Source: a virus
IMG/VR virus record: IMGVR_UViG_3300028025_003015
Span: 1 to 27,250 of that record
Reading direction: 5' to 3' (one strand)
DNA: 27,250 nt
The notes beneath the pieces are model-generated. The model worked only from the letters and a program-made list of their open reading frames with translations, made no database searches and was not told where the DNA came from. Below, in pieces: positions 15,297 through 21,787 of the stretch. The first letter of the stretch is position 1; the number at the start of each line of letters is the position of its first letter. The position numbers and the translations under genes are program-made.

Positions 15297-16097
15297 ATGA
15301 AACCATTAAAAAGTAAGTCAAGAATCATCGTTCTTTTATCAGACCTTCATATCGGCTCGGTTGTCGGGCTATGGCCGTCTGAGTTTATCTGTAACGAGGG
15401 ATTCCCCATCGGGCAGAACCCGTTCCAGAAATGGTTGTGGGCTTGTTGGGAAGATTGCCATCAATGGATTGCTAAAACCGTAGGTGATGAACCTTACGAT
15501 CTGGTAATTAATGGAGACTTGGTAGAAGGTATCCACCATCGGACAACCCAAGTTATGAGTGCAGATGTTGGAGATCAATCTTCCGCTGTCATTCAGATTC
15601 TTGAACCTATCACAAGCAAGGCTGCTAGTGTCCACATCATCAAAGGAACAGAATGCCATACGCGCAATGACGAGATTCGACTAGGTAGAGCTTTAGGTGC
15701 ATCGAAGAATCCTGAGAACGGACAAAACGCTTGGGATAACTTGGACATTGAAATCAATGGAACGCTTATTAACTTTGCTCACCATATCTCTGCAACCTCC
15801 CGTCCGTATCTTGAAGCAGGAGCGCACAGTATCGCCTTAGGAACTATCACTCATTCCCGTGCAAGGGTCGGCAAACGTGTCCCATCGGTTATCTGCCGAG
15901 CGCATCGCCACCGGCACGGCATCTGGACAGACGGAAACCAAGCATCGCTCATAACAGGCGCGTGGCAGGGGCTTACCCGTCATGGTCACAAGGTTGTCCC
16001 AGATGCGATCACAGAGCCTTCCTGCATCATCCTCGATACAAGGACAACCGACAAGGGCGACCTCCCACTATTTCATCAACGTAAATACATACCGTAA
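15297..16097 (+). CDS. Calcineurin-like metallophosphoesterase
   Basis: 266 aa. Metal-binding motifs occur in family order: SDLHIG (D16, H18), NGDLVEG (residues 72-78, D74), KGTECHTRND (residues 116-125, replacing the classical GNHD/E box), AHHIS and AHRHRH near residues 199-204. These are the five blocks of calcineurin-like phosphoesterases, which include Mre11/SbcD nucleases and small phosphodiesterases. No capping or coiled-coil domain is present, so a nuclease or a nucleotide/phosphoprotein phosphatase are both possible. The 57-base gap before it holds a small AACTGC/GCAGTT hairpin (15246-15264). The stop overlaps the next start (TAATG). Confidence 0.85.
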   Translation: MKPLKSKSRIIVLLSDLHIGSVVGLWPSEFICNEGFPIGQNPFQKWLWACWEDCHQWIAKTVGDEPYDLVINGDLVEGIHHRTTQVMSADVGDQSSAVIQILEPITSKAASVHIIKGTECHTRNDEIRLGRALGASKNPENGQNAWDNLDIEINGTLINFAHHISATSRPYLEAGAHSIALGTITHSRARVGKRVPSVICRAHRHRHGIWTDGNQASLITGAWQGLTRHGHKVVPDAITEPSCIILDTRTTDKGDLPLFHQRKYIP

Positions 16098-16327
16098 TGG
16101 CAAAAAGCATCCCCAAAGTAAGTGGCATGGACTGGATTGTTGAGAATCTAAACGAATCCATTCTTGAGCCAGACGAGTTCACAGCGAGAATGGTAGCAGA
16201 CAAAGCAAAAACATCCTTAGCAGCAATTAGGTGTAAGCTGCAAAGGATGTTTGATGCTGGCGAAGTAACCAGACGCAAGATTTTAGAAGATGGTCACCAA
16301 ATCAACGCTTACAAGCGCGTGGTTTAA
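16097..16327 (+). CDS. Small helix-turn-helix-like protein
   Basis: 76 aa. Residues 27-60 (DEFTARMVADKAKTSLAAIRCKLQRMFDAGEVTRRKI) look like a winged-helix or HTH segment: a resistance helix, a recognition helix and a short wing ending in NAYKRV. It is the last rightward gene, coupled to the phosphoesterase by a one-base overlap. A DNA-binding regulatory role is inferred. Its stop codon overlaps that of the opposing gene (16324-16327), with no terminator between them. Confidence 0.65.
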   Translation: MAKSIPKVSGMDWIVENLNESILEPDEFTARMVADKAKTSLAAIRCKLQRMFDAGEVTRRKILEDGHQINAYKRVV

Positions 16328-16527
16328 AAATCATGTTCTGATTCCGTGAAATCATAGTATTGGTGGATTCTTTCCATGATGGCTGTGAAAACAGCTTCCT
16401 CGATTTGCTCGAAAGATGGATCTTCCGTGTGCTTGTGCGCTCTGGAAACTCCATAACGGCAGCCTTCTTCAATGCAGTTGCTTATTATTACTAGGTGTTT
16501 TGGTTTCATATTATTGTTTAGTTCCAT
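16324..16527 (-). CDS. Hypothetical acidic protein, 67 aa
   Basis: The last gene of the leftward operon. The start region overlaps the ruvC end by 17 bases, which suggests translational coupling; a second in-frame ATG lies six codons in. The sequence has a helix with EEAVFTAIMERIHQYYDF and several His/Cys residues (NCIEEGCRYGVSRAHKHTED), but no finger pattern that I can name. The function is unknown. Confidence 0.65.
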   Translation of the reverse strand: MELNNNMKPKHLVIISNCIEEGCRYGVSRAHKHTEDPSFEQIEEAVFTAIMERIHQYYDFTESEHDF

Positions 16528-16933
16528 ATTTTGCGAGAAGTAAAGAATCTGCGGTTGCGTGAGTAACCTTCATGCTGGGGAAAAGCTCTTGTGCCTTACG
16601 CTTGGAGACATTCTTATCACCTTTCGTCATGCATCCAAGCTCTTTCTGCCATACTTGTGGACGCACTCTGGTGAAAGGAATCCCCGCTGCCGTAAGTGCC
16701 ATCTCAAGGTGTCCAAATCCATTGCCAAAAGTGAAGGCGGAGACAACTCCCATCTGAGGTGAGCTGTGGACTTGCTCAAGGTAAGCATGGCAATCTCCTT
16801 CGCTGGCAATGTCGCGGAGTAACTCCCACAAATCTTGTAGGGTGTCAGGCATCTTCTCAACGCAGGGTTTCCCGTCAGTAATCCATGCGATACCGCCATT
16901 GACTCCTGGATCAACCCCTATTACACAAGGCAT
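16511..16933 (-). CDS. RuvC-like Holliday junction resolvase
   Basis: 140 aa, RNase H fold. D8 in VIGVDPGVNGG is the first catalytic Asp, E53 in YLEQV the second acid, and D129 in THATADSLLLA the third. The SSPQMGVVSAFTFGNGFGHLEMALTAAG block is typical of phage RuvC-type resolvases. It would clear branched DNA before packaging or act in ERF-driven recombination. The ATG at 16933 lies 13 bases inside the end of the HNH endonuclease gene, whose own N-terminus copies this protein's IGIDPG...GGI motif. This suggests that the present start is a replacement created by the insertion. Confidence 0.9.
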   Translation of the reverse strand: MPCVIGVDPGVNGGIAWITDGKPCVEKMPDTLQDLWELLRDIASEGDCHAYLEQVHSSPQMGVVSAFTFGNGFGHLEMALTAAGIPFTRVRPQVWQKELGCMTKGDKNVSKRKAQELFPSMKVTHATADSLLLAKYGTKQ

Positions 16934-17685
16934 AATTTGTTTCCCTTTCTAATATTGGCTTTTGATTCCAATGGTTGGATATTCTTAATAGCCCAACATT
17001 TCTTAAACGCTTCACAATCTGGAGTTGTGAACTTAAACCAAGAGGCAGGGGTTATATGATCCATATGCCAATAAGTTCCATAGTTATCCCAATTCATTTT
17101 TTTGTCAAATTTTGATTCCAAATGGTCACAAAGTTGTTTTGTTGTATAACCTAGTAAGTCTTGCCATTTCCTATTGTTTTTTGTCCCCCTTTTCACATAA
17201 GACAGAATTGATCGGCGCACGTTGTCTTTTATTCGCTTTCTAATTTTTACAACTTCTGCTCTTTTCTTCATGATTTCTATTCTGCATTCTTTAGCGCAAT
17301 ATGGGCTTTGGTATTTAGCTCGCTTCTGGGTAAAGTGTTTTCCACAACCCTTGCATTTCTTGTTAATTTCTCCTCCTTTATAATTGGGGTTAAGTGATCC
17401 ACTTAATGAAGATCGGTAACAAAAAGAGGAGCAAAAGTTACGCTTAGTGGATGGGTCTTTTAATGCACAAAATTCCATTCCGCATCCCGCACATATCATT
17501 GTGTGATTGCTTTTATATCCAACAATTGAAGGTAATCCCGGCTTCATTAGCGGAACATCATGCCCTTTCTTCCTCAGGTTATACCTTTGGCTTCGAGTGA
17601 GTTTTGAGTAATCCATACCAAACAATAATTCAATACCCCCGCTTGTCAATCCCGTGCCAGGATCTATGCCGATTGTAGTTTTCAT
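16921..17685 (-). CDS. HNH homing endonuclease fused to a RuvC-like N-terminus
   Basis: 254 aa. The first 18 residues, MKTTIGIDPGTGLTSGGI, are the beginning of a RuvC resolvase. After a basic linker (KLTRSQRYNLRKKGHD) come two cysteine knuckles (CAGCGMEFC ... CSSFC and CKGCGKHF ... YCAKEC). The HNH nuclease follows near the C-terminus (YWHMDHITPASWF ... NIQPLESKANIRKGNKL). The architecture is that of phage HNH homing enzymes with zinc-binding targeting modules. It is AT-rich relative to neighbours and overlaps ruvC by 13 bases. The D8-like aspartate alone cannot make the fused piece a resolvase. Its start is probably the ancestral ruvC start. Confidence 0.9.
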   Translation of the reverse strand: MKTTIGIDPGTGLTSGGIELLFGMDYSKLTRSQRYNLRKKGHDVPLMKPGLPSIVGYKSNHTMICAGCGMEFCALKDPSTKRNFCSSFCYRSSLSGSLNPNYKGGEINKKCKGCGKHFTQKRAKYQSPYCAKECRIEIMKKRAEVVKIRKRIKDNVRRSILSYVKRGTKNNRKWQDLLGYTTKQLCDHLESKFDKKMNWDNYGTYWHMDHITPASWFKFTTPDCEAFKKCWAIKNIQPLESKANIRKGNKLCLV

Positions 17686-17699
17686 TTCTTTAAAGTTAT

Positions 17700-17897
17700 C
17701 TATCTAATGTCTAATGCTTTTCTTACAGCTGCTTGGTTATCTTCTTTGCCTTTAATGTAGCCCTTAATGTAAATATCACTAACTAATCCAACCCAAGACG
17801 GCTGTTCATATTTCAAGATTGGTTGGTTAAAATGTTGCCATACTTTACCGTATTTCTTGAATCCCAACTTAATCATGTTTTCCTTATTTATTTTCAT
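17700..17897 (-). CDS. Hypothetical protein, 65 aa
   Basis: The ATG at 17897 overlaps the preceding stop as ATGA and is preferred to one three codons upstream. The protein is basic (MKINKENMIKLGFKKYGKVWQHFN) with an amphipathic end (YIKGYIKGKEDNQAAVRKAL). It is followed directly by the endonuclease gene. Pattern GFKKYGKVWQH ... resembles small phage proteins that recognise no known ligand. The function is unknown. Confidence 0.65.
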   Translation of the reverse strand: MKINKENMIKLGFKKYGKVWQHFNQPILKYEQPSWVGLVSDIYIKGYIKGKEDNQAAVRKALDIR

Positions 17898-18097
17898 TCG
17901 TTCCAAAGTTTAAGTTTCAGCTTCTTTGCAAGGCCAACAACTGCGTCAACCTCCTCCTCATGCGTGTAATGGTGCTGTGTCTCGCTCTTGTAAGCGATCC
18001 ATCTCCCATCCTTTGTCTTCATCGTGCGGATATTCTTACTATCCATCCACTTGAGGCGTGGTGAAGGTTCTTCCGGTAGTTCTGGGAATAGGTTCAT
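17894..18097 (-). CDS. Hypothetical protein, 67 aa
   Basis: Begins with MNLFPELPEEPSPRLKWMDSKNIRT and ends in a basic helix (VVGLAKKLKLKLW). ATGA overlaps join it to both neighbours, showing a compact operon. The DGRWIAYKSETQHHYTHEEE section is histidine-rich but has no recognised motif. Confidence 0.65.
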   Translation of the reverse strand: MNLFPELPEEPSPRLKWMDSKNIRTMKTKDGRWIAYKSETQHHYTHEEEVDAVVGLAKKLKLKLWNE

Positions 18098-18303
18098 AAT
18101 AAATGCTGCTTCGGTCTACCCACTTCTAAGCCTCCTCGCGTCTCGATTAAACAATGGTCAATACCGATCATGTCAATTAGCACGTTGGTTAAGTATTCTT
18201 GTTCGATTGGGTTACTGCTTGAATACGTTGTAGTGATTGATTGGTAGCCTAGTCGTTCAGCATCTTGCATGGAGTAGGTCGGTGGTATTGGTGGTTGGTT
18301 CAT
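18094..18303 (-). CDS. Hypothetical protein, 69 aa
   Basis: Polar protein starting MNQPPIPPTYSMQDAERLGY, with a hydrophobic centre (YLTNVLIDMIGIDHCLIE). The ORF has good coding character and overlaps the next gene by four bases. No domain is recognised. Confidence 0.6.
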   Translation of the reverse strand: MNQPPIPPTYSMQDAERLGYQSITTTYSSSNPIEQEYLTNVLIDMIGIDHCLIETRGGLEVGRPKQHLL

Positions 18304-18323
18304 ATTATTTGGAGATTATTTGT

Positions 18324-18509
18324 TCAGGATTCTTGACTATCTGTGCGGTTTTTAAACTCGTCTACCGCAATCTGCATCTCTGCGTGGACGGATGCAATCC
18401 TTTTCGTAGCGGTTAGGCGTAATTTATGCGCTCGTCTCTCACTGGTTTCTGCTTCCGCCATCTCGTAAGCGGCAAGCTGCATCTCTCGTAGCATTATGTT
18501 AGCGTTCAT
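18324..18509 (-). CDS. Hypothetical helical protein, 61 aa
   Basis: Nearly all-helical and alanine-rich (EMQLAAYEMAEAETSERRAHKLRLTATKRIASVHAEMQIAVDEFKNR), likely a coiled coil. The start overlaps the end of the HTH gene by 11 bases, consistent with translational coupling. Its role is unknown. Confidence 0.65.
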   Translation of the reverse strand: MNANIMLREMQLAAYEMAEAETSERRAHKLRLTATKRIASVHAEMQIAVDEFKNRTDSQES

Positions 18510-18684
18510 AATGTCTTATTGCTTCGTTTGACAGTATATTAATGATGATATTCTGCATCCATGATGGGGGATTGCGCCTTCCCGACTTCCAATCATAAAC
18601 TGTTGGGATAGGGCATCCAATTCTTGCTGCGATCTCCTTCGCTGGAATGCCGATAAGCCGTTCGTAAAATGGTTTCGTGTTCAT
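18499..18684 (-). CDS. Small helix-turn-helix DNA-binding protein
   Basis: 61 aa, a single Cro/CI-like or transposase-type HTH: helix 2 IPAKEIAARIGC, turn, recognition helix PIPTVYDWKSGRRNPP, then a hydrophobic C-terminal helix (WMQNIIINILSN) that could dimerise. Such minimal HTH proteins often regulate early phage operons. Two palindromes near 26640-26667 are possible targets, but nothing links them directly. Confidence 0.75.
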   Translation of the reverse strand: MNTKPFYERLIGIPAKEIAARIGCPIPTVYDWKSGRRNPPSWMQNIIINILSNEAIRHYER

Positions 18685-18688
18685 GTGT

Positions 18689-18919
18689 TTATTCGTAATC
18701 TCTTGCTATTATTAGGTGTTCTGGTATCCCGTGGTATTGGGTTTGGATTAGGTCAAAGTCATATCCCCCAGCGCAATGCGGTTCAATGTCCGGTAGGGGA
18801 GTGTGAGTATAGATAGGTTTGCGTATTTGTTCCTTCATTTTCGTTAGCCATCCATCTTGAGGATAAACTTTATCGAGAAGGAGGAATGCTTTTATCGGCA
18901 AATCGCAATCGTGGTTCAT
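18689..18919 (-). CDS. Hypothetical protein, 76 aa
   Basis: Soluble protein (DLPIKAFLLLDKVYPQDGWLTKMKEQIRKPIY) with a proline-rich middle and an aromatic/acidic tail. It overlaps the loader gene by a single base. Not recognised; position directly after the loader suggests a replication accessory, by inference only. Confidence 0.65.
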   Translation of the reverse strand: MNHDCDLPIKAFLLLDKVYPQDGWLTKMKEQIRKPIYTHTPLPDIEPHCAGGYDFDLIQTQYHGIPEHLIIARDYE

Positions 18920-19497
18920 TATTTTCTCCTAAATGATTCCCAAGTGAAGGCGAGTTTCTCCCCGTTCTCCTCGATCCTGTCAATCACGGCAGGGGATAGC
19001 GTAGATGCTAACCTCTCCCATGTATAGTTTGAAATAAGAATCGTCGGCATATCGGCGGCGTATCGTGCATCAATGATAGCGGTTAGCTGCCTGTCCTCGT
19101 ATTGGGTTTCCCCACGCTCCTGCACTTCATCAATCACAAGCAAAGCGGCTTCGGTGTAGTCTGAAACAACCTCCTTCTCAGACTTCTCAGTTCCAGCCGT
19201 GTAGGTGGATTTGATCGTGGAGAATAGGTTCACCGCCGTGGTGTAAATCATGGGGCGTTTCTTCGTGATTGTTGACCAACCTATCCCACCGATGCTGATA
19301 TTCGGGCGTTTAGGCTTGTGCGCTCGTGCCACCTCCCATGCCATGCGGGTCTTGCCTGTGCCGTAACCTCCGTAAAGGATTGTAATACCTCCAGAATCGG
19401 TTACAGCGAGGGCTTTGGAGTAGTTAGTTAACCATCCATCACCCCCCGCTGGTAGAGCATCCTCGTAGCGTTTCGGGAATCCTCGTAGTAGGTTCAT
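18919..19497 (-). CDS. DnaC/IstB-like AAA+ helicase loader
   Basis: 192 aa. Walker A GGYGTGKT at residues 43-50, Walker B LLVIDEV at 119-125, a sensor-1 Asn in ILISNY (N157), and an arginine-finger-type R174 in VIDRI. The size and the absence of an N-terminal helicase-interaction extension resemble phage DnaC-type loaders, which place a hexameric helicase on DNA. No helicase or polymerase gene is in the window, so it probably recruits the host DnaB unless a phage helicase lies outside. It overlaps the neighbouring RHH gene by four bases. Confidence 0.85.
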   Translation of the reverse strand: MNLLRGFPKRYEDALPAGGDGWLTNYSKALAVTDSGGITILYGGYGTGKTRMAWEVARAHKPKRPNISIGGIGWSTITKKRPMIYTTAVNLFSTIKSTYTAGTEKSEKEVVSDYTEAALLVIDEVQERGETQYEDRQLTAIIDARYAADMPTILISNYTWERLASTLSPAVIDRIEENGEKLAFTWESFRRK

Positions 19498-19775
19498 CGT
19501 GGTAGATTGAGGAGTTGTGATACGGTGTAGCTGCCACCTTTGTTGAGGATATGGGAGTAGTCCACAGGAAGGGTTGGCTCGATCCTTTCGGAATCATCGG
19601 TGCGAAACAGTAATTCCGCTGCCTGGCTGACGCTGCATTTCCTTTTATCGGCTAGCCGGCGAATGCGCTGGTAGGTTTCCTGCTCCAGTCGAAGGGTGAG
19701 TAATGCTTTTTGCTCCCAAGGTTTCTTCCTTGGCCGTCCTGCTACGATGCTAAATCCATTGTCGTTAGCTCTCAT
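19494..19775 (-). CDS. Ribbon-helix-helix DNA-binding protein with AT-hook-like arm
   Basis: 93 aa. An N-terminal basic arm GRPRKKPW resembles an AT hook. Next is a predicted beta strand (ALLTLRLEQ), then two helices (ETYQRIRRLADKRKCSVSQAAELLFRTDDSE), the pattern of MetJ/Arc proteins. The C-terminus has no recognised domain. It is ATGA-coupled on both sides and directly upstream of the helicase loader, which fits an origin-binding or operon-regulating role. Confidence 0.75.
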   Translation of the reverse strand: MRANDNGFSIVAGRPRKKPWEQKALLTLRLEQETYQRIRRLADKRKCSVSQAAELLFRTDDSERIEPTLPVDYSHILNKGGSYTVSQLLNLPR

Positions 19776-19975
19776 ACTGCTTGATACTGGGCGAAGGTTT
19801 TACCGTTGCGGGTGATTGGGGTGGTCTGGATGCTTATTCCTCTGTTGCGGAGTTCCAATATCCGTGCTGATAATCGCATACATCCCCATTTTTCAAGGGC
19901 TTGCAATGGTGTGAGTTTGTAGCCACGGAGTAGCCATTCTTCGATTTTCTTTGTTGTGCTTGGTTGTGTGTTCAT
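19772..19975 (-). CDS. Small winged HTH protein (HTH_39-like)
   Basis: 67 aa. KIEEWLLRGYKLTPLQALEKWGCMRLSARILELRNRGISIQTT follows the helix-turn-helix plus wing pattern of the phage HTH_39 family. The end (NGKTFAQYQAV) forms the wing strand. The leader CACTAAAAACAAAAAT precedes the ATG without a Shine-Dalgarno. It is probably a DNA-binding accessory to replication. Confidence 0.75.
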   Translation of the reverse strand: MNTQPSTTKKIEEWLLRGYKLTPLQALEKWGCMRLSARILELRNRGISIQTTPITRNGKTFAQYQAV

Positions 19976-19994
19976 ATTTTTGTTTTTAGTGAGA

Positions 19995-20078
19995 TTATTT
20001 TTCGGTTCGTCGGTAGTTGTGCGTATTTGCCGCTGATTTGTCGGGTAACTGGTTTTGTCGTGTATCTGTGTCGGTCAT
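19995..20078 (-). CDS. Possible 27-aa peptide
   Basis: ATG at 20078 encodes MTDTDTRQNQLPDKSAANTH and a short basic tail, filling part of a 133-base gap between genes. It is polar and without a motif. It may be a real leader peptide for the downstream HTH gene or chance; there is no overlap to support it. Confidence 0.25.
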   Translation of the reverse strand: MTDTDTRQNQLPDKSAANTHNYRRTEK

Positions 20079-20108
20079 GTCGTTAAAATTCGTTTTTTGA
20101 ACAGGTCG

Positions 20109-20549
20109 CTAGACCGAACCTTGCGGTCGGTCAGCTTGGCTGTTCTCTGAATCCAAGCCGAGGTCAGCCTTTGTCGGAAAATGCTTAGCGCGGAACGGTT
20201 CGACGATCAGATCGCGCCCCTCTTGGTCGTCGTGGCTATCCGCTATCCAGTTGAGTGCCACCCGAAGGCTTTCTTTCGCTTCGTGGTAGGCAATGAACAG
20301 GTCGATGGCCTCCTTGCGCGTGGCTTCCAGTTCCTCGCGGACGATTTTTGCCTCGTGCTTCCACACTTCCGTTTCCTTGCTCCGTAGCGCGGATTCGTCC
20401 TTCCACTCGTCGCGGTCTTTTTTGAGTGCGGTCACAGCTTCGGAGAGTGTGTCTCCGTCGCCGTCGTATGGTTCTGCCACATCAAGATATTTACAGCACA
20501 GCGCGTGCTGAGTGATGGCGTAGTGTTTCTGCTCTTCTGCTGGTGTCAT
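20109..20549 (-). CDS. Hypothetical coiled-coil protein, 146 aa
   Basis: The start is chosen at ATG 20549 because it carries the AACCAACTAGACCAACC leader style of its neighbours; a TTG at 20594 would add 15 residues. The middle is a long heptad-like helix (TALKKDRDEWKDESALRSKETEVWKHEAKIVREELEATRKEAIDLFIAY). A GACCG/CGGTC hairpin overlaps the 3' end (20112-20128). It resembles generic phage coiled-coil proteins of unknown function. Confidence 0.65.
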   Translation of the reverse strand: MTPAEEQKHYAITQHALCCKYLDVAEPYDGDGDTLSEAVTALKKDRDEWKDESALRSKETEVWKHEAKIVREELEATRKEAIDLFIAYHEAKESLRVALNWIADSHDDQEGRDLIVEPFRAKHFPTKADLGLDSENSQADRPQGSV

Positions 20550-20614
20550 GGTTGGTCTAGTTGGTTGGTAATTTCGGGCTGATTCAGAGAACAAGTCGTG
20601 AGACGCAACGGCGA

Positions 20615-21043
20615 TCAGCCGTCAGATGGATTCGGAGTTTTATCCCGCCGTGCGTCCACATCGGCGTTCTCGATCATTCTATCGAGGTCAGTAAAATGAT
20701 CTTGGGTTTCGACCATATTGTCGGCATCAGCAAAATGGTTCGTGGTTAGGAGTGCTTGTCGTAGCCCATTATAAGCGAGCATCGTGTTGTGTCGTCCCTT
20801 GGCTGCAATTAGGATGGTTGCTGCGTTGACAGCCTCAGCCAGCCTGTCCCGCTGCTCGGTGACTTTGCTTAGTTGATCGCTCGCTGCCTGCCATGCTTCC
20901 CATGCTGCATAGGTGCTAATGTCCCAATAATGGTTGATTCCATCATCCGAATCTAGCTCCAAATCTAGCTCCAAATCCAAATTAATAGTTGTATTAGATG
21001 AGGCCCATTCTTCAAACTCTTTGCGTTGTTGTTCTTTGTTCAT
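20615..21043 (-). CDS. Hypothetical phage protein with WEAWQAA motif
   Basis: 142 aa. The start at 21043 is preferred over 21067 because its leader CCCAAACAAACT-ATGAAC nearly copies that of the gene at 21346 (ACCAAACAAACA-ATGAAC). The N-terminus QQRKEFEEWASS, the later ISTYAAWEAWQAASDQ and the helical tail match a widespread phage early-protein style. A small in-frame repeat (LDLELDLELD) is encoded by AATCTAGCTCC repeats near 20955-20975. A 7-bp inverted repeat GGCTGAT/ATCAGCC (20577-20583 with 20614-20620) starts at its stop codon. The function is unknown. Confidence 0.65.
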   Translation of the reverse strand: MNKEQQRKEFEEWASSNTTINLDLELDLELDSDDGINHYWDISTYAAWEAWQAASDQLSKVTEQRDRLAEAVNAATILIAAKGRHNTMLAYNGLRQALLTTNHFADADNMVETQDHFTDLDRMIENADVDARRDKTPNPSDG

Positions 21044-21059
21044 AGTTTGTTTGGGTTGG

Positions 21060-21158
21060 TTACTCATGATCTTGTTCGTGTGTAGCGACTCTGTGCAGGT
21101 TAGATATCAATGCAACCATAAAAACAACCAATGTCGTTAAAATAATCGCTGGTTTCAT
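21060..21158 (-). CDS. 32-aa single-span membrane peptide
   Basis: ATG at 21158 overlaps the preceding stop as ATGA. The sequence MKPAIILTTLVVFMVALISN then LHRVATHEQDHE is a clear transmembrane helix with a charged tail. It is short enough to be overlooked by gene finders. The overlap and the strongly hydrophobic profile make it likely real. The function is unknown. Confidence 0.55.
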   Translation of the reverse strand: MKPAIILTTLVVFMVALISNLHRVATHEQDHE

Positions 21159-21346
21159 TGTATTGCAAGTTTAAGGTTCTCCAATAATGCCAATCTGCCC
21201 TTGTGATAACCCATCATGTGAGCTTCTAGGCGAAAGTTGTCATGCTCGTAAGTGACAGTTTTCATTACCTCCACCTGCTTCTCTAGCTCGTCCTTGCAGT
21301 AATCGTAAGTCGATTCAATCAGCTTTTTAATTTGTTCTTCGTTCAT
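21155..21346 (-). CDS. Hypothetical protein, 63 aa
   Basis: Helical and acidic/basic (EEQIKKLIESTYDYCKDELEKQVEVMKTV ... LEAHMMGYHKGRLALLENLKLAIQ). The leader ACCAAACAAACA before the ATG lacks a Shine-Dalgarno. It is coupled to the membrane peptide downstream. The family is not recognised. Confidence 0.65.
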   Translation of the reverse strand: MNEEQIKKLIESTYDYCKDELEKQVEVMKTVTYEHDNFRLEAHMMGYHKGRLALLENLKLAIQ

Positions 21347-21433
21347 TGTTTGTTTGGTTGTGTTTTGGAAAGTTTGCCCTGCTGCGATTCCCTGGGCTAG
21401 GGGATTTGTTACCGTTGCAGCTCGGTGGTTACA

Positions 21434-21739
21434 TCAGAAAGGCACATTAGAGAGGTCATTACCCGTCACGGCTCCAGCGTCAATCTTCCAACCGGCAAGG
21501 GAAACGTAGTATTTCCCGTTGTATTCATTGCCACGGATGTTCACGCCAACAGTGACTTCTTGTCCTTCAACGATGTTTGCGAGCAGTTCGATCTTCTCCT
21601 TTGCAAAGTCAATGGCGACCTTCTGGGGAAATTTTCCTCCCGTGTCGATAACCAAGGTTTGTTTCTTAAAGCCTGAAGCAAACTCTTGGATTGCAAGAAT
21701 TGTTTCGACTACTCCTTTTATGTCTATTTTTTCACTCAT
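21434..21739 (-). CDS. DUF3127-like OB-fold protein, possible SSB substitute
   Basis: 101 aa. The pattern ETILAIQEFASGFKKQTLVIDTGGKFPQKVAIDFAKEKIELLANIVEGQEVTVGVNIRGNEYNGKYYVSLAGWKI matches the DUF3127 layout: an SSF/SGFKKR-type strand, a PQ turn, IRG strand and a final W. DUF3127 proteins are thought to be single-strand DNA-binding OB folds. Lying just downstream of the exonuclease and annealase, it would protect the 3' strand they produce. No acidic SSB tail is present. It is followed at 21757-21775 on the 5' side by an AAGCG/CGCTT hairpin. Confidence 0.75.
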   Translation of the reverse strand: MSEKIDIKGVVETILAIQEFASGFKKQTLVIDTGGKFPQKVAIDFAKEKIELLANIVEGQEVTVGVNIRGNEYNGKYYVSLAGWKIDAGAVTGNDLSNVPF

Positions 21740-21787
21740 ATTTTATTTAGTTAATTAAGCGTGTTAGATGCGCTTCCCCTATTAGAT

